Source: an uncultured Pseudomonadota bacterium (GTDB lineage Bacteria > Pseudomonadota > Gammaproteobacteria > Burkholderiales > SG8-39). From it: a DNA stretch of 5,672 bases. Below, in pieces: positions 5,530 to 5,672 of the stretch. Within the stretch, counting starts at the first letter, position 1, and the number at the start of each line of letters is the position of its first letter. Both the position numbers and the translations under genes were made by a program. The notes under the pieces were generated by a model, which was not told where the DNA came from, made no database searches, and saw only the letters and a list, made by a program, of their open reading frames with translations. The stretch lies in the NCBI GenBank assembly GCA_903864555.1, contig CAIPGJ010000312.1:1-5672 (forward strand), read 5' to 3'.

Positions 5530-5672
5530 TTGTCGAGTGACTCCCTGGCAGCGATGCCGCGTTTGAAAGCCCGCCACTGCAGGTTCTTCACCGATTTCGG
5601 GGAAAGGTCTGATATCTGCCAAAACTGTCGCCAGTGCCTGGCGAACAATGGCCTCATATGTGGAAGCAGGGA
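5530..5672 (+). CDS. Partial Cys-rich protein of unknown function, cut by the window end
   Basis: An open frame begins with TTG at 5530, one base after the PAL-like stop (TGA 5526-5528), behind GGGGAG at 5519-5524. It runs without a stop to the window edge, giving 47 codons; the in-frame ATG at 5554 would give 39. The visible product is basic and Cys-rich: ARHCRFF, then CQNCRQC, then a further Cys seven residues on (LANNGLIC). The spacing CX2CX2CX7C could bind a metal or an iron-sulfur cluster, but it is not the standard ferredoxin spacing and I do not recognise the family. GC in the last 92 bases is about 52%, clearly below the neighbours, which weakens the coding case or points to transfer. 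The main alternative is that this is non-coding or the edge of a mobile element. If real, it is the second gene of the PAL-like transcription unit. Confidence 0.4.
   Translation, partial: MSSDSLAAMPRLKARHCRFFTDFGERSDICQNCRQCLANNGLICGSR
5628..5644. repeat. Perfect short hairpin near the window end
   Basis: TCGCCAG and CTGGCGA form a perfect seven-bp inverted repeat around a three-base TGC loop. No T-run follows on the plus strand, so it is not an intrinsic terminator. It lies inside the possible Cys-rich frame, where it would fall on codons just after the first Cys pairs. Confidence 0.5.

Noticed and set aside
4464..5657. Minus-strand open frame of nearly 400 codons across the PAL-like gene
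   Set aside because: It is antisense to the catalytic PAL-like frame and shows no recognisable domain.
1..5672. CRISPR array, tRNA or rRNA genes
   Set aside because: No regularly spaced direct repeats of CRISPR size, no tRNA-like cloverleaf and no rRNA segments were recognised on either strand.

Overview
The window reads as a GC-rich (roughly 60-70% in the main genes) betaproteobacterial chromosome, most likely Burkholderiales and possibly Alcaligenaceae (Bordetella/Achromobacter-like). The reasons are two periplasmic Bug/TctC-type solute receptors, a family hugely expanded in that order, and the GC-rich third codon positions. The genus is an inference.

Layout: (1) 118-1080 (+), an orphan Bug receptor with a signal peptide. 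(2) 1147-1721 (-), a two-gene toxin-antitoxin module: a ribbon-helix-helix-type antitoxin (GTG start) and a RelE/ParE toxin two bases downstream. It has its own leftward promoter and a lower GC content than its flanks. (3) 1903-2886 (+), a second Bug receptor. (4) 2969-4402 (+), a full-length MmgE/PrpD-family protein collinear with 2-methylcitrate dehydratase but changed at several active-site positions. (5) 4403-4613, an unusual 211-base non-coding stretch: an AT-rich patch, then a GC-rich leader with a nested 13-bp stem and degenerate tandem repeats. (6) 4614-5528 (+), a six-bladed NHL beta-propeller related to peptidyl-alpha-hydroxyglycine alpha-amidating lyase (PAL), with all PAL catalytic and metal-binding residues recognisable. 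(7) 5530 to the window end (+), a short Cys-rich reading frame with a good Shine-Dalgarno and a TTG start, cut off by the window edge.

How it may work together: Bug2 and the PrpD-like gene are in line with an 82-base gap and no visible terminator, so they are probably co-transcribed. The PAL-like gene and the Cys-rich frame are nearly contiguous and probably form a second unit with its own control region. A reasonable inference is a small catabolic cluster: a periplasmic binding protein captures a carboxylated compound, and two carbon-oxygen lyase-type enzymes (PrpD-like and PAL-like) act on it in the cytoplasm. No permease (TctA/TctB), no prpB/prpC and no regulator lie in the window, so the substrate cannot be named. 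The toxin-antitoxin module between the two receptor genes looks like a later insertion.
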